Of a DNA stretch of 64,000 nucleotides, positions 38,551 to 46,622 are shown piece by piece; positions within the stretch are counted from its first letter, which is position 1; the number at the start of each line of letters is the position of its first letter. Under the pieces are notes generated by a model, which saw only the letters and a program-made list of their open reading frames with translations, did no database searches and was not told the DNA's origin. This DNA is from an uncultured beta proteobacterium (GTDB lineage Bacteria; Pseudomonadota; Gammaproteobacteria; Burkholderiales; Burkholderiaceae_C), in assembly GCA_903886275.1 (NCBI GenBank), contig CAISLN010000022.1:1-64000 (forward strand), written 5' to 3'. Made by a program: the position numbers and the translations under genes.

Positions 38551-39582
38551 TCAGGTATCTCTCACAACCAGCTCGGTGGGCAGGCACACCGAGTCCGTTT
38601 GGTCCAGCGCGACGCGTACGGCATAGACGCCTTTTTCGTGGGCATTTTGGCGAACCGTGGTGAGGCCTCGGCGCGCGGCCTCGGGAATGTCGTCGAAGCC
38701 CACCATGCCCACGGGCTTGTTCCAGTCGCATTCCTCCAGACCGCGCAGCACCGACAAGACCATGCGGTCCGTCATGCCGACCACGCAGACGCGCTGGTTT
38801 TGCAGCAGGGGTTGGAGAAAAGGCAGGGCGTCCAGCGCCGCGGTCTCGGGACTCGTCTCGTTGACCTCCATCCAGGTCACGGCCCTGCGGTCAAAACCAC
38901 TGCGGTTCAGGCTGTCCAGATAGCCTGCGACGCGCTCGGCGCTGACATGTGCGCGCTCGGTGGAGTCGCGGGTGTACTGCGTCATGGCGCGCACATCGTC
39001 GGCCAGCGGCATGCTCAGCACCAAAATATGGTCGGGCTGCTTGCTAAGGATATGGTCCATGGCCTTGGCCGCGCCCAGCCTATCCTCAATCTGCACCGAG
39101 GGCAGACCCGCCACCTGGGTGTCCACCACCGACAGCGGCTTGCGCACGGCGCGCAGTTGGGGGATCAGGTTTGCCACCACCTCGTCGTGGATGATGAGTG
39201 CATCGGCCGTGGTCTGGAAGGCCGCATTCAGGTCGCCACGGCGTCCGGTCTGGGGAATCAGGTGCAGGGCCAGTCGGCGCGCATCGAGCTCGGTGGCCAC
39301 GCCGCGCAAAAACTCCACGCTGACCGGGTCGGTCAGTGCATAACGCAGGTCGTGGTGGAACACCACTGCCACCTCATGCAGGTCCTTGCGCCGCATGGCG
39401 CGGGCCATCGGATCGGGGCCAAAGTAGCCCAACTCCAGCGACGCCGTCATGATGCGCTCCAGCATCTCCTTGGCCAGCAGCTCGGGTTTGTTAAAGGCGT
39501 TGGAAACGGTGGCACGGCTCACACCCAATTCCCTCGCGACATCGTTGAGGGTCAATTTTTTGAACGTGCGGGGTTCCGACAT
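38551..39582 (-). CDS. LacI family transcriptional regulator of the maltose cluster
   Basis: Regulator of 343 residues: an N-terminal LacI helix-turn-helix (LTLNDVARELGVSRATVSNAFNKPELL) with hinge helix, then a periplasmic-binding-protein-like sensor domain (SVVDTQVAGLPSVQIEDRLGAAKAMDHIL, VGMVGFDDIPEAARRGLTTVRQ). Its position 49 bases after the second exported amylase gene, on the same strand, points to control of this maltodextrin island. The 20-bp palindrome with central CGATCG-like core upstream of lamB is a plausible operator, since LacI proteins favour CG-centred palindromes. The inducer (maltose, maltodextrin or a phosphosugar) is not visible. Confidence 0.88.
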   Translation of the reverse strand: MSEPRTFKKLTLNDVARELGVSRATVSNAFNKPELLAKEMLERIMTASLELGYFGPDPMARAMRRKDLHEVAVVFHHDLRYALTDPVSVEFLRGVATELDARRLALHLIPQTGRRGDLNAAFQTTADALIIHDEVVANLIPQLRAVRKPLSVVDTQVAGLPSVQIEDRLGAAKAMDHILSKQPDHILVLSMPLADDVRAMTQYTRDSTERAHVSAERVAGYLDSLNRSGFDRRAVTWMEVNETSPETAALDALPFLQPLLQNQRVCVVGMTDRMVLSVLRGLEECDWNKPVGMVGFDDIPEAARRGLTTVRQNAHEKGVYAVRVALDQTDSVCLPTELVVRDT

Positions 39583-39631
39583 AAGCTTTATTTACGGTCT
39601 GACAGGGCCTTGAAGCTTACAGGCACTGGCA

Positions 39632-41272
39632 TCACTCCATCGCGAACACCGCCACCGATTGGGCCGCCATGTTCAGAGCAGCAGCGCCCCCAAGCACATT
39701 GGCATTGCCAAGCCCGGCAGGCCACAGGGCGCGCAGCGTGCTGGCGCTGCCCAGGCTGGTGATCTGGGCTGTGGCAGGGGCATTGCCGTAGTTGAACACC
39801 ACCAGGGTCTTTTCATCACCAGGGGCATTGCCCATGCTGCGCTGAAAGCCCATCACATTGCCGCTGGCCTGGGCAGCCGTGTAGAGGCCCTGTTCGAGCG
39901 AGCTGCGCCCATTGCGCAGGGCAATCAGGCCACGGTAGAAGGCCAACAGGGAGTTGCCATCGCCCTCCTGCATCGCCACATTGGCCGTGGCCGCATTGGC
40001 CGACAGCGACCTGAACGGTACTGCGCTGCTAAAGCCAGCGGCTTGCGGCTCGCTGCTCCAGCTCATGGGCGTGCGCAGCTTGGGGTCGCCACTCAACAAG
40101 GCGGACTGGGCCATGCCGATCTCCTCGCCGTAATAAATAAACGGGCTGTGGGACTGCAGCAGGTAAGTGGCCGCAGCCAATTGCTGGCGCCTCTGGTCAC
40201 CCCCTAGCTGGTTGTACAGGCGGTCACCGGCAAAGCTGTCGTGGTTGGAGGCAAAGCCCGACAGGCCAGCAGGCGCACCCTGCCAGTAGCTGGCAATGGC
40301 CTGCACCGCCGCCTGGTCGTTGCCACTGGCCGCCTTGACCAGGTGGTAGGGGTAGCCAAAGGCAAAGGCGCGCCCGCAAGACGTACCTTGCGCAAAGTCC
40401 AGGGGCGCAGCGGGCGCCTCGCAGACCATAAAGCGCTGGTCGTATTGGGACAGCAGCTCTTGCACACCGGCCATGAGCACATGGTCCTGCGGCTGGTTCT
40501 CCCAGGCGCTGGGGCCGTTCTCCACCAGGTTGGCCACGGCATCGAAGCGAAAGCCATCCACACCGCGGTTCAGCCAGAAACGCAGGTTGCTGCTGTGCCA
40601 GTCCACGACAGCGCTGTTGCGCAGGTTGAAGTCCGGCATCTGGTCCCAAAAGCCCGCAAAGTAGGCACCACTGGCACTGCTGTACCAGGGGTTGTTGCCG
40701 TAAATGCTCCAGCCGCCGGGCTTGGTCGATTGCCACAGATACCAGTCGCGCCAGCGGTTGCCAGGGCCGGACGCCGAGTGGACAAAGGCCGGGTGCTGGG
40801 CGGCGCTGTGGTTCATCACATAGTCCAGGATCACGCCGATACCGCGCGCATGGGCCGCAGCCAGCAGGGCATCGAGATCGGCCAGGCTGCCGTACTCGGT
40901 TGCGACATTGCGGTAATCGGTCACGGCATAGCCATGGTCATGGTCTTGGTTGGGATAGATGGGCATCAGCCAGATGCCATGCACGCCCAGCGCCTGCAGG
41001 TAGTCGAGCTTGGAGATGAGGCCTTGCAGGTCGCCCACTCCGTCGCCATTGCTGTCCTTGTAGGCGCGCACAAAAATTTGCATGAAGACGCCGTCACGCC
41101 AGTGCGGCGGCAGGCCGTTCGTGCTGGCGGCCAGGGCTACCGGCGCGCTGTCCCAACTCGGCAAGGTGGCCGTGGAGCCACCACCACCACCACCACCACC
41201 ACCACCACCACCACCACAGGCAGCAAGCAGCAGGGCCAGGGCAACAGCGAGCCAGCTACGCAAACGCTTCAC
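39632..41272 (-). CDS. GH13 alpha-amylase family lipoprotein with polyglycine linker
   Basis: Glycoside hydrolase family 13 enzyme of 546 residues, predicted outer-membrane or surface lipoprotein. The start is a GTG at 41,272 overlapping the stop of the previous gene (GTGA). Signal peptide VKRLRSWLAVALALLLAAC has a perfect lipobox LAAC, then 13 consecutive glycines. Catalytic residues of the clan are all present: nucleophile Asp in GFRFDAVANL, acid/base Glu in MVCEAPA and stabilising Asp in FASNHDSFAG. The calcium-site-like DSNGDGVGDLQG and YGEEIGMAQ motifs fit oligo-glucan hydrolases. It is clearly a paralogue of the gene immediately upstream, so likely a tandem duplicate with a different cellular address. 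Confidence 0.9.
   Translation of the reverse strand: MKRLRSWLAVALALLLAACGGGGGGGGGGGGGSTATLPSWDSAPVALAASTNGLPPHWRDGVFMQIFVRAYKDSNGDGVGDLQGLISKLDYLQALGVHGIWLMPIYPNQDHDHGYAVTDYRNVATEYGSLADLDALLAAAHARGIGVILDYVMNHSAAQHPAFVHSASGPGNRWRDWYLWQSTKPGGWSIYGNNPWYSSASGAYFAGFWDQMPDFNLRNSAVVDWHSSNLRFWLNRGVDGFRFDAVANLVENGPSAWENQPQDHVLMAGVQELLSQYDQRFMVCEAPAAPLDFAQGTSCGRAFAFGYPYHLVKAASGNDQAAVQAIASYWQGAPAGLSGFASNHDSFAGDRLYNQLGGDQRRQQLAAATYLLQSHSPFIYYGEEIGMAQSALLSGDPKLRTPMSWSSEPQAAGFSSAVPFRSLSANAATANVAMQEGDGNSLLAFYRGLIALRNGRSSLEQGLYTAAQASGNVMGFQRSMGNAPGDEKTLVVFNYGNAPATAQITSLGSASTLRALWPAGLGNANVLGGAAALNMAAQSVAVFAME
41178..41216. repeat. (CCA)13 trinucleotide repeat encoding polyglycine
   Basis: Thirteen perfect CCA units lie inside the GH13 lipoprotein gene and encode, on the minus strand, the GGT codons of a glycine tract directly after the lipobox cysteine. 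Slippage would change linker length by whole residues, not the reading frame. Confidence 0.95.
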
Positions 41273-42885
41273 GGCGTGTTTCTCAGAATAAATACGGCGG
41301 CACTCAGGGGCGGCAGTGGCACCGCGCCGCTCGCATCGAGCAGCAGGATTTGTCCGGCCTGCGCCGCCGGCCAGACCTGCTGCAGCCTGCTTCCCACAGG
41401 CAAGTCCTTCACCGGCACCAGCGCGGGCTTGTCGGCATAGTTGAGCAGCACCAGACTGGTCTCCTCTTGGGCCACGCGCGCAAACGACTGGCTCCAACCC
41501 TCCACCCGCACCGACCCATAGGAGCCGCTGCGCAGCGAGACATACTGGTTGCGCAGGGCAATCAGGCCACGGTAATAGCTCAGCAGAGAGTCCGGCGCGC
41601 CCTCCTCTCGCTCCACGTTATGGCTTGCCACATTGGCCGAGGGTTTGCGAAAGGGCGCGACCGTACTGAAGCCGGCCGCGCCAGAAGACCAGCTCATGGG
41701 TGTGCGCAGCCTGTGGTCGCCGCCCAGACCGGCGCCACCGGCCATGCCGATTTCTTCGCCGTAATAGACAAAGGGCGTGCCCGGCTCCAGCAGGTAACTG
41801 GCAGCGGCCAGTCGGTAGCGCGCCTCATCGCCCTGCAGGCGGTCCATCAGGCGCTGGCCGGCAAAGGCATCGTGGTTGCTGGCGAACTGCGCCATGCCTG
41901 GGGGCGCCTTGTCAAAGTAATGGGCCACCTGCTCGATGGCGCCCGGGTTGCCCAGGGCGGCGCTGACAAGGCGGTTGTTGTGGCCAAAGGCGAAGGATGA
42001 GCCACAGGAATTCTCAGCGCCAAAACCGATGGCATCGCCCGGCGCCTCGCACACCAGATAGCGCTTGGCATAGCCCTTGAGCAGGGCCTGCACATCGGCC
42101 ATGGTGCGATGGCTTTGCTCTTGGCCTTCCCAGCCCATGGCGCTGTTTTCCACCAGATTTCCCACGGCGTCAAAGCGGAAACCATCCACGCCCCGGTTCA
42201 GCCAGAAGCGCAGGTTGTCGTGGTGCCAGGCCAGCACCTGCGGGTTGCGCAAATTGAACTCCGGCATCTGGTCGGAGAAGCCGGCAAAGTAGGCGCCAAA
42301 GTCGTCCGGGTACCAGGGGTTTTTGCCATAAATAGTCCAGCCCTTTGGCGCCGGGTCGGCCCAGACATACCAGTCGCGGTAGGGCCCGGTCTTCTTGGAG
42401 CGCGAGGCTTCAAACAGCGGATGGTCGGCGCCGCTGTGGTTAAGCGTGTAGTCCAGGATGATGCCTATGCCGCGTGCATGGGCTTGTTTCAAGAGTTCGT
42501 CCAAGTCGTCCAGCGTGCCGTAGTCGGGCTCGATGGCGCGGTAGTCCACCACCGCGTAGCCATGGTCCTGGTCCTGGCTCTTGAAGATGGGCATGAGCCA
42601 AAGGCCGCGCACACCGAGCGCTTGCAAATAGTCCAGGCGTTGGGTCAGGCCGCGCAAATCGCCCACGCCATCGCCGTCGCTGTCCTGGTAGGCGCGCACA
42701 TAAATTTCCATGAACACACCCTGCTGCCAACCCTGCGCCAGCGTGCTGCCGGGGTCGGCCTGGGCCACTGCAGCCACATCGGCTGCAGTGAGGGCGCGGA
42801 TGGCCTGCGCCGGAACGCCCGCACTGAAAGCACAGGCCCCCCAGAGCAGCAGCTTACGCAGGACAGGCAGACAGAGGTTCCGCAT
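41269..42885 (-). CDS. exported GH13 alpha-amylase family protein
   Basis: Family 13 glycoside hydrolase of 538 residues with an N-terminal signal peptide (MRNLCLPVLRKLLLWGACAFSAGVPAQA, cleavage after PAQA) for periplasmic or secreted location. Catalytic residues seen: Asp in GFRFDAVGNL, Glu in LVCEAPGD, Asp in FASNHDAFAG. Metal-site-like DSDGDGVGDLRG and the product-end loop TPFVYYGEEIGMAGG are present. ATG 42,885 overlaps the stop of the CBM41 gene (TGATG), and its own stop overlaps the next amylase gene, so three consecutive genes are translationally coupled. Substrate is likely maltodextrin or starch; pullulan cleavage is possible given the adjacent CBM41 protein. Confidence 0.92.
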   Translation of the reverse strand: MRNLCLPVLRKLLLWGACAFSAGVPAQAIRALTAADVAAVAQADPGSTLAQGWQQGVFMEIYVRAYQDSDGDGVGDLRGLTQRLDYLQALGVRGLWLMPIFKSQDQDHGYAVVDYRAIEPDYGTLDDLDELLKQAHARGIGIILDYTLNHSGADHPLFEASRSKKTGPYRDWYVWADPAPKGWTIYGKNPWYPDDFGAYFAGFSDQMPEFNLRNPQVLAWHHDNLRFWLNRGVDGFRFDAVGNLVENSAMGWEGQEQSHRTMADVQALLKGYAKRYLVCEAPGDAIGFGAENSCGSSFAFGHNNRLVSAALGNPGAIEQVAHYFDKAPPGMAQFASNHDAFAGQRLMDRLQGDEARYRLAAASYLLEPGTPFVYYGEEIGMAGGAGLGGDHRLRTPMSWSSGAAGFSTVAPFRKPSANVASHNVEREEGAPDSLLSYYRGLIALRNQYVSLRSGSYGSVRVEGWSQSFARVAQEETSLVLLNYADKPALVPVKDLPVGSRLQQVWPAAQAGQILLLDASGAVPLPPLSAAVFILRNTP

Positions 42886-43322
42886 CACTTGCAGGGCGTC
42901 TCGGCGCGCGCGGCCTGTGCATCGGTCAGGCTGAAATAGGTCTTGCGGTCGCCGCTGTTGACCCATATTTCCTTGGTGGTCTTGCCGTCAAACTTCATGT
43001 CGCGTCCGCCCTGCTCCTTGGAGTCGCCCTGGTGGATGATGTAGTTGACATTGCCCGAGCTGCCGAACTCGGCCAGTGGCAGATGCCAATAGACACCGAA
43101 TTCGCCCTTGCCGGTGGGCACCATGGGGCGCGCCCATTCAATGCCGGTCAAGGGAATGCCGGGGTTCTTCCAGGCATGCAGGCCCCAGCCGTCATAGTTG
43201 CCATCGCAGCGGCTGTAATTAACGCCGACATGACCCTCGGGCAGGGTCTGGGCCTGGGTTGCGAATGTCGTGCTGGCGACTGCAATCGCGCATAAGGCTT
43301 TCAAGAGTTTTACATTGCTCAT
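42885..43322 (-). CDS. stand-alone CBM41 (pullulanase-associated domain) secreted protein
   Basis: Exported protein of 145 residues consisting of a signal peptide (MSNVKLLKALCAIAVASTTFATQA) and a single CBM41-like domain: VGVNYSRCDGNYDGWGLHAWKNPG, GVYWHLPLAEFGSSGNVNYIIHQGDSKEQGG in part and KEIWVNSGDRKTYFSL. CBM41 modules bind alpha-glucans and usually form the N-terminus of pullulanases. Here the module is a separate polypeptide, coupled by overlapping TGATG to a GH13 gene, so it probably works in trans with those amylases as a glucan-capture protein. AAGGAG lies before its ATG. Confidence 0.85.
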   Translation of the reverse strand: MSNVKLLKALCAIAVASTTFATQAQTLPEGHVGVNYSRCDGNYDGWGLHAWKNPGIPLTGIEWARPMVPTGKGEFGVYWHLPLAEFGSSGNVNYIIHQGDSKEQGGRDMKFDGKTTKEIWVNSGDRKTYFSLTDAQAARAETPCK

Positions 43323-43402
43323 CAGGGTCTCCTTTGGGGGTTAAGTGAAAGTGAACGCTGTTGCTTGCTTGTGCGAAAGGGGGCTTGTCTTGCGCATGTT
43401 CT

Positions 43403-44095
43403 TTATTCAAAGCCGGCGGGACGTAATGCATTGAGGCCCGCCCGATCGATTTGAACAAAGCGAACAAAATTTGCCTCGTTGGCGTTGTAGCCGTCCAGAT
43501 TCGTTTCTGTATATCTGGGCTGAACATGCAAGTTGCGCAATCCAAAGAACTCCATATCCTCTTGCGACAAGAGGTAGAACTTCTTTACCGAATAGGGAGG
43601 CAGTTTGGCAAACCAGCACATAAAACCATCGATGCCAATCTCTTTGTAAAACGCGCTTTCCAATGCAGACAGCCGTGTCCGCGATGCGGCTTGGTTGGCA
43701 TCAAACCGGCTCGGCTCGACCTGTCCTAGGTAGCGCAGGTGGGTCATGGTTCCGTGCCATCCGACGATTCCAATACCCGTGATGTACTTGTTGTTGGCTG
43801 CAGGAAAAATGTAATTTGCGCAGGAAGAAAGGCAGTATGTAGATACTTCCACATCCATAGCGCGGCTACGGACATACCGTGCCATCTCAATCCCCGCTTC
43901 AACGTCTCCGCCGGTTGACGTGATGTGCAGTTTCTTGATGGTGCCCGATGAGGCCAATTCAACGAAACGCTTAGCAGACTCTTTGGTAATGAAACCATCA
44001 AATTCCAGCACGTCACCCGAAGCGAAAATCGCTGCTTCCTTGGTCGCAGCACAGCCGGCAAGCATTGCAACGACCAGTAACCAGAGAAATTGCAT
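43403..44095 (-). CDS. lipoprotein with ClpP/crotonase-like fold, unknown function
   Basis: Protein of 230 residues with lipobox LAGC (Cys15) after MQFLWLLVVAMLAGC. The middle resembles periplasmic ClpP-fold proteins of the COG3904 type: KKLHITSTGGDVEAGIEMARYV, VEVSTYCLSSCANYIFPAANNKYI and a lone histidine in VGWHGTM, which together could supply oxyanion loop, nucleophile (Ser or Cys in LSSC) and histidine. A role as a peptidase or esterase is inference. It begins 8 bases after malG and precedes the CBM41 gene, so it is embedded in the maltose operon. Its base composition looks more A/T-rich than its neighbours, suggesting later insertion. Confidence 0.65.
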   Translation of the reverse strand: MQFLWLLVVAMLAGCAATKEAAIFASGDVLEFDGFITKESAKRFVELASSGTIKKLHITSTGGDVEAGIEMARYVRSRAMDVEVSTYCLSSCANYIFPAANNKYITGIGIVGWHGTMTHLRYLGQVEPSRFDANQAASRTRLSALESAFYKEIGIDGFMCWFAKLPPYSVKKFYLLSQEDMEFFGLRNLHVQPRYTETNLDGYNANEANFVRFVQIDRAGLNALRPAGFE

Positions 44096-44103
44096 CACCT
44101 GCC

Positions 44104-44994
44104 TTAGCCCTTGATGCCACCGGCGGTGAGGCCGGCGATCATCCATTTCTGCGCCAGCATGAACACCACGGTGATGGGCAGGCCGGACAAAATCGCCACG
44201 GCCGCAAAGTCGCCCCACTTGAAGTTGTGCTCGGCCACAAACTTCTTGGTGCCCACGGCCAGCGTCAACTGCTTGTCGGTATTGAGCAAAATGGAGGCCA
44301 CCGGGTATTCGATCAGCGTACCAATAAAGGACAGCAAAAACACCACCACCAAAATCGGCACGGCCATGGGCAGCAGCACCAGGCGAAAGGCTTGCCAGGG
44401 GGTGGCGCCATCGACCTTGGCAGCTTCTTCCACCTCAAAAGGAATGGTGTCGTAATAGCCCTTGATGGTCCAGATGTGCATGGCGATGCCGCCCGAATAG
44501 GCCAACAGAAGTGCCCAGTGGCTGTCGATGCCAAAGGCCGGAAAGGCCACGCCCAGGCGGTCGAAGATGGCGTAAATGGCCACCAGCGCCAGCACCGCCG
44601 GAAACATCTGCATCAGCATCAGGCCGGTCAGCACCTGCTTGCGCCCGGAGAACTTCATGCGTGCCAGCGCATAGGCACCGGTGGTGGACAGCAGCAGCGT
44701 GATCAGGCCCGACAGCGTGGCCACCTTGACCGAGTTCCACAACCAGCGCAACACCGGCAACTCCGGCACCACCATGCGGCCGTCGGCCCCCTGGTAGGGC
44801 AGGCCCAGGGCGTAGCGCCAATGGTCCAGGCTGATGGTGTCGGGGATCAGGCTGCCGGTGGCAAAGTTGCCGGGGCGAAACGAGACCGAGAGGATCACCA
44901 AAAACGGAAAGATCACGATCAGGCACAGCACAATGAGCGCCACATGGGCGCCCAGCACGCGCCAGCGCTGAGATTTATCAAGAACAATGGCCAT
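44104..44994 (-). CDS. malG: maltose/maltodextrin ABC transporter permease MalG
   Basis: Inner-membrane permease of 296 residues with six hydrophobic helices and the ABC permease EAA loop (EVEEAAKVDGATPWQAFRLVLLPMAVP) that contacts the ATPase. The N-terminal helix, GNFATGSLIPDTISLDHWRYALG loop and C-terminal GLTAGGIKG ending are those of MalG. GGAGAC precedes the ATG. It follows malF by 18 bases and malE lies upstream, so the transporter set is complete with malK. Confidence 0.95.
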   Translation of the reverse strand: MAIVLDKSQRWRVLGAHVALIVLCLIVIFPFLVILSVSFRPGNFATGSLIPDTISLDHWRYALGLPYQGADGRMVVPELPVLRWLWNSVKVATLSGLITLLLSTTGAYALARMKFSGRKQVLTGLMLMQMFPAVLALVAIYAIFDRLGVAFPAFGIDSHWALLLAYSGGIAMHIWTIKGYYDTIPFEVEEAAKVDGATPWQAFRLVLLPMAVPILVVVFLLSFIGTLIEYPVASILLNTDKQLTLAVGTKKFVAEHNFKWGDFAAVAILSGLPITVVFMLAQKWMIAGLTAGGIKG

Positions 44995-45012
44995 GGAAAT
45001 GTCTCCGCAGGA

Positions 45013-46548
45013 TTAGCGTTTGTCTTCCTGCGCAATGCGGGTAAAGCGCATCTGCAACAGGGTGATGGCGGCCACGATAAAGAAGATCACCGTGGAGATG
45101 GCCGAGGCCAGGGCGAACTGCTGGCCCGAGTCCTGGAAGGCGATGCGAAAGGTGTAGGACACCAGGATGTCGGTGGTGCCGGCCGGCACGGCAATGTCCA
45201 GAAAGTCCGGGCGACCCCCGGTGAGCAGGGTGATGAGCACGAAGTTGTTGAAGTTGAAGGCAAAGGAGGAGATCAGCAGGGGCGTGAGCGGCTTCAAAAT
45301 CAGCGGCAGCGTGATCTCAAAAAAGTTGGTCACCGGCCCGGCGCCCGCCACGGCGGAGGCCTCGTAGAGGTCCGCCGGAATCGACTTGATCAGGCCGGTG
45401 CACACCACCATCATGTAGGGGAAACCGAGCCAGGTATTGACCAGCAAAATCATGGCCTTGGCCAAAAACGGGTCGGAGAACCAGGCCGGCTTGATGCCAA
45501 ACAGCCCATCCAGAATCATGTTGATCTCGCCCAGGTTCTGGTTGAACAGGCCCTTGAAGATCAGGATGGAAATAAAGCCCGGCACGGCGTAGGGCAGAAA
45601 CAGCATGAACTGGTACAGCTTTTGGTAACGCAGGCTGTCCCAGTTCAGCAGCACGGCCAGCAGCATGCCCAGCGTGGCGGCAAACACCACCGTCAGGCTG
45701 GCAAAGCCCACGGTCCAGACGAAGATGCGCAAAAAGGGTTCGCTGAATTTGGGGTCGGTAAAGATGCGCTGGTAATGGGCCAGGCCGACATTGACCTTGA
45801 AGCCCGGGGGCGCCTGCACGCCACTGTCGGTTTCAAAAAAGCCGGTGTCGAAATTGGCGTGAAACACCGCGCCGCTCTTGTGGTTGGTGAGCGTGCCGTC
45901 GGGCTTTTCCAGATACAAATTTTTCACCGCTGCAAATTCACGCAGCGAGGCCATGCGCAGGGACTCACCCGAGGGCAGTTTGACATCGAGCCGGCGCAGC
46001 AGGTCCTGCTGCGCCAGCACCTCCTTGAAGCCCAGCGGCTCGCCCTGCAACGCCTGGCCGGACTGCAGCATCTGCACCGTGAGGCGCTCGGTCTGGGCCA
46101 GGTCCAGGGGCGGGCTTAAAAAACGGTCGCTCGCATTTTCGGAATCGGTGAGCTGCAGGCGCAACTGCTGCGCGTCCTTGAAGAGCTGCAGGGTGTAGGC
46201 CTTGGCCGCTGCGTCCTGGTAGGTCTCATCGAGCAGGTACTGGCGTGCGCGCTCAAAATCCAGCAGGTTTTGCGAGCTGTAGTTGGTAAAGCCAATGGCC
46301 ACCGTATAGACCATGGGGAAGACCACAAACACGGCGGCTGCCGCAACGCCGGGAAACAGGTAGCGCAGCGCCAGGGTTTTGGCAGATGTATAGGTCCACA
46401 GGGCCAGGCTGGCAATCACCAGCAGCGTGCCCGCCAGCAGCCATTCATGCGCCACATACAGCAGCATGACCAGGTACAGCATGGCCAGCAGCATGGCGCT
46501 CAAGACGGCAGGGCCTGCGTAGCGGCGACAGAGTGGGGTCAGTTTCAT
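45013..46548 (-). CDS. malF: maltose/maltodextrin ABC transporter permease MalF
   Basis: Permease of 511 residues, close to E. coli MalF length. It shows the N-terminal helices, the large periplasmic P2-type insertion (about residues 90-270, including DRFLSPPLDLAQTERL and FFETDSGVQAPPGFKVNVGLAHYQRI) characteristic of MalF, and the C-terminal permease domain with EAA loop YEASAVAGAGPVTNFFEITLPLILKP in part. It forms the MalFGK2 complex with MalG and MalK and takes sugar from MalE. It is 74 bases downstream of malE. Confidence 0.95.
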   Translation of the reverse strand: MKLTPLCRRYAGPAVLSAMLLAMLYLVMLLYVAHEWLLAGTLLVIASLALWTYTSAKTLALRYLFPGVAAAAVFVVFPMVYTVAIGFTNYSSQNLLDFERARQYLLDETYQDAAAKAYTLQLFKDAQQLRLQLTDSENASDRFLSPPLDLAQTERLTVQMLQSGQALQGEPLGFKEVLAQQDLLRRLDVKLPSGESLRMASLREFAAVKNLYLEKPDGTLTNHKSGAVFHANFDTGFFETDSGVQAPPGFKVNVGLAHYQRIFTDPKFSEPFLRIFVWTVGFASLTVVFAATLGMLLAVLLNWDSLRYQKLYQFMLFLPYAVPGFISILIFKGLFNQNLGEINMILDGLFGIKPAWFSDPFLAKAMILLVNTWLGFPYMMVVCTGLIKSIPADLYEASAVAGAGPVTNFFEITLPLILKPLTPLLISSFAFNFNNFVLITLLTGGRPDFLDIAVPAGTTDILVSYTFRIAFQDSGQQFALASAISTVIFFIVAAITLLQMRFTRIAQEDKR

Positions 46549-46622
46549 GGCAAAAAATAGATCAGCGGTTTACAGCGAGCACGCGCCACACTGGCAGGCG
46601 GCGGCGCGTCACGCGGCAAAAA

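Noticed and set aside
41178-41216. (CCA)13 as a phase-variation switch
   Set aside because: A three-base unit cannot shift the reading frame; only linker length can change.
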